Shown here piece after piece: positions 61,903 through 64,000 of a DNA stretch of 64,000 bases. The notes beneath the pieces are model-generated. The model made no database searches and was not told the origin of the DNA. It was given only the letters and a program-made list of their open reading frames with translations. The stretch comes from an uncultured Roseobacter sp. (GTDB lineage: Bacteria > Pseudomonadota > Alphaproteobacteria > Rhodobacterales > Rhodobacteraceae). Location of the stretch: positions 930,001-994,000 of the forward strand of contig NZ_CANLXG010000002.1 of assembly GCF_947495025.1 (NCBI RefSeq), in the 5' to 3' direction. The number at the start of each line of letters is the position of its first letter. Positions within the stretch are counted from its first letter, which is position 1. The position numbers and the translations under genes are program-made.

Positions 61903-62216
61903 TTATTCACCCGAGCAGAGGTGTAGCGCACAAGAAGTTTCAGCGACCTTAACAAGAGACGGGTTTTTCTCAGTCCCGAGCTGAACCGGTCACGGATACA
62001 GATGCTGAAGCAGCGCTCACATGGCTGAGAGTGCTGCGATGGCACCCGCGAACGCACAGATCCGGCGGGGTTGGTATTATCGCAGAGCTTTGGCGGCGCA
62101 TTTCAACGGGCAGCACGCTTGCGGGGATTTCTGCGCCAAAGCAGAAAGAAACCGGCCGCCAGCAGGTTGCGTAAGACTGGCCGCAACAGCTGCCAGTGGT
62201 CCTGGCGGATCAGTTG
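61903..62216. other. 314-base intergenic stretch between motB and trhO
   Basis: It contains the presumed motB promoter with a single TTAAC half-site (61949-61953). A 37-codon run lies in frame after the trhO stop (62106-62216, minus strand), without an ATG start. No other gene or hairpin is evident. Confidence 0.4.
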
Positions 62217-63104
62217 TCAGGCGCCCCTCGCCCGAGCCAGCGCCATCTGTTTCTGCCGCTCGCGGAAACGGTTCTTGTCTTCTTCCGACGTTTCTTCTGC
62301 GCAATTGTGGCAGCTTACGCCAGCCTCGTATTCCGGTCGGCAGGTATCTTCCGGCAGGATTGGCCGGCGACATCCGTGGCACAGCATATGAGGACCTTCT
62401 TTAAGGCCGTGGCCGACGCTGACGCGGTTGTCGAACACAAAGCAGTCGCCCTGCCACGTGCTTTCATCTGCCGGGACTTCTTCGAGATACCGCAAAATAC
62501 CGCCCTTGAGGTGATAGACATCCTCAACACCCTGCCCCAGCAGAAAGTTGGTCGATTTTTCACAGCGGATACCGCCCGTGCAGAACATTGCGATACGCTT
62601 GTTGTGAAACCGCTCCTTGTTGGCTTCCCACCAGGCGGGAAACTCCCCGAAGCTCCCGGTCTTCGGGTCTACGGCACCGTCAAATGTGCCGATCGCCACC
62701 TCGTAGTCGTTGCGGGTATCAATGACTGCAACATCCGGCGCAGAAATCAGTTCATTCCAGTCCTGCGGATCAACGTAGTGCCCGACACGCGCGCGCGGGT
62801 CGACATCCGGCTGGCCCATGGTCACAATCTCACGTTTGAGACGGACTTTCATGCGCCCGAACGGTGCCTGCTCGCTTGTCGCTTCCTTCCACTCCAGATC
62901 AGAACATCCCGGCAGCGCCCTGAGATGCGCAATAACTTTATCTATACCGGCGCGGGGACCGGCGATCGTCCCGTTGATCCCTTCGCCGGCCAGCAGCAGC
63001 GTGCCTGTGACATCCTCAGCAATACACAGCTCCAGCAATGCGGGTTTCAGCGCAGCCGGATCGTCGAATCGGGTAAAATGATAAAGTGCAGCGATCGTGT
63101 ACAT
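62217..63104 (-). CDS. trhO: tRNA uridine(34) hydroxylase TrhO (rhodanese family)
   Basis: TrhO (YceA) hydroxylates U34 of some tRNAs in the first step of 5-(carboxy)methoxyuridine formation. The 295-residue protein has an N-terminal UPF0176 part (LLLAGEGINGTIAG), a rhodanese domain with DVAVIDTRNDYEVAIGTF, the catalytic Cys175 in FCTGGIRCEKS and a C-terminal region with CHGC and CHNC pairs that may bind zinc. ATG 63104 is chosen because the family starts MYTIAALYHFTRF; upstream in-frame starts add unrelated residues. Confidence 0.93.
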   Translation of the reverse strand: MYTIAALYHFTRFDDPAALKPALLELCIAEDVTGTLLLAGEGINGTIAGPRAGIDKVIAHLRALPGCSDLEWKEATSEQAPFGRMKVRLKREIVTMGQPDVDPRARVGHYVDPQDWNELISAPDVAVIDTRNDYEVAIGTFDGAVDPKTGSFGEFPAWWEANKERFHNKRIAMFCTGGIRCEKSTNFLLGQGVEDVYHLKGGILRYLEEVPADESTWQGDCFVFDNRVSVGHGLKEGPHMLCHGCRRPILPEDTCRPEYEAGVSCHNCAEETSEEDKNRFRERQKQMALARARGA

Positions 63105-63230
63105 GCGCGGCTGGATACGCCGATGTCCGTCGTGGGGCAAGCGGGCAGAAAACCGCATCGCGAAGGGCTGCAGCATTGACCTCGTACCGGTGCAGGCCTA
63201 CCCATAGCCCCCGACAGAGGAGAGCATCCG

Positions 63231-63827
63231 ATGACCACAGCGCTGATCGTTATTGATGTGCAGAACGATTTCTGCCCGGGCGGGGCTCTGGCAGTGCCGG
63301 GCGGCGACGAAATCATTGACGGAATAAACGGGCTTATGGCAGATGCCAGCGCCGTTATCCTGACCCAGGACTGGCACCCGGCGGGGCATTCCTCTTTTGC
63401 GTCATCACACGAAGGTCGTGCGCCCTATGAACTGACCGATATGCCCTACGGCCCCCAGGTTCTCTGGCCGGATCACTGCATCCAGGGCAGCCCCGGCGCC
63501 GGTTTCCATACCCGCCTGGACGTCGACCGGGCCGATATGATCATCCGCAAAGGATACAACCCGGCGATCGACAGCTATTCGGCGCTTTTTGAAAACGATC
63601 ATGTTACGCCCACGGGCCTCGAAGGATACCTGCGTACGCGGGGGATCAGTGAATTGCTGATGGTCGGACTGGCGCTTGATTTCTGTGTCAACTTCTCTGC
63701 TGTTGACGCGGCAAAGCAGGGGTTTCGTGTGACGGTGCGCGAGGATCTCTGTCGCGCAATCGATCTTGACGGATCACTGGATGCAGCGCGAAGCGGAATG
63801 CGGGACGCAGGTGTAACCCTGATCTGA
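63231..63827 (+). CDS. pncA: Nicotinamidase
   Basis: PncA deamidates nicotinamide to nicotinate for NAD salvage. The 198-residue isochorismatase-fold protein has the catalytic triad D9 (LIVIDVQNDFCPGGAL), K107 (IIRKGYNP) and C152 (ALDFCVNFSAVDA). Metal ligands are in TQDWHPAGHSSF (D47, H49, H53) and H82 (WPDHCIQG). Length is usual. It stands alone in the visible sequence and is divergent from trhO. Confidence 0.95.
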   Translation: MTTALIVIDVQNDFCPGGALAVPGGDEIIDGINGLMADASAVILTQDWHPAGHSSFASSHEGRAPYELTDMPYGPQVLWPDHCIQGSPGAGFHTRLDVDRADMIIRKGYNPAIDSYSALFENDHVTPTGLEGYLRTRGISELLMVGLALDFCVNFSAVDAAKQGFRVTVREDLCRAIDLDGSLDAARSGMRDAGVTLI

Positions 63828-63861
63828 TCCGCTGCAGAAACGATCCGCGGTCTGATGTTCG

Positions 63862-63959
63862 GTGGTCCGGAGCAGACCAGGACCATGTGTTCGAGAGCGG
63901 CAGGTATTGTGCACGTCACGCGGGTTTCGCTACTGACACGCCGTGGTCCGGAGCAGACC
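63862..63959. repeat. Two direct copies of a 17-bp sequence downstream of pncA
   Basis: GTGGTCCGGAGCAGACC occurs at 63862-63878 and again at 63943-63959, 81 bases apart. Each copy can form a short stem (GGTC/GACC) with a 7-base loop. No gene is clear in the last 170 bases of the window. Confidence 0.6.
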
Positions 63960-64000
63960 GTGGAATGCCTGGTACCAGGCGCTTCCTCCGAGTGATGTAG

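Noticed and set aside
1..64000. tRNA, rRNA, CRISPR array, insertion sequence or prophage
   Set aside because: No clover-leaf segments, spaced repeats, transposase or phage proteins were seen on reading both strands.

Overview
The window reads as chromosome of a marine alphaproteobacterium of the Roseobacter group (Rhodobacterales; genus not assigned). The grounds are G+C-rich coding with long antisense shadow frames, FlaF/FlbT flagellin control, Hint-domain proteins of the roseobacter type, CtrA-like TTAA-N7-TTAA sites, and a flagellar cluster without sigma-54-type promoters, FliA or FliD. I saw no rRNA, tRNA, insertion sequence, CRISPR array or prophage, and no obvious frameshifted gene.

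Bases 1-16377 hold housekeeping and small conserved genes: the 5' end of an asparaginase II-type gene, an IalB-family secreted protein, rlmN, a DsbA-like oxidoreductase, a LOG-family hydrolase, dapD, two uncharacterised genes, two adjacent Hint-domain genes (one with an apparently inactivated Hint domain), dapE, a TIGR04282 glycosyltransferase, rnr, a divergent GST/YafY pair, an MltB-type transglycosylase and an LprI-like protein. Bases 16374-29795 are a polyamine island. It has a PotABCD-like importer whose two permeases are unusually large and whose operon also encodes a DUF1330 protein. Beside it lies a putrescine catabolism block: class-III aminotransferase, GntR regulator, PotFGHI importer and a PuuB-like FAD oxidase. 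The two promoters around gntR share a 10-bp motif.

Bases 29796-61902 are a nearly complete flagellar cluster: flgD-fliK; flgJ-flgN-fliC-flaF-flbT-DUF1217; fliI; flgB-flgC-fliE-fliQ-flgF-flgG-flgA-flgH-fliL1; a long leftward operon fliL2-orf128-motE-motA-orf750-sltF-flhA-fliR-flhB-fliJ-like; fliF-fliH-fliN-fliP; flgE-flgK-flgL-flgI; and motB. Switch genes fliG and fliM are not here and must lie elsewhere or be highly diverged. The least explained genes sit around the stator: orf750, translationally coupled to motA; orf128, between fliL2 and motE; the FliJ-like gene after flhB; and the duplicated-domain DUF1217 protein. These look like lineage-specific motor and export parts and are the best candidates for undescribed biology here. 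The flagellin leader carries tandem hairpins suited to post-transcriptional control by FlbT.

Bases 61903-64000 return to housekeeping genes: trhO, pncA and a short repeat-bearing end region.
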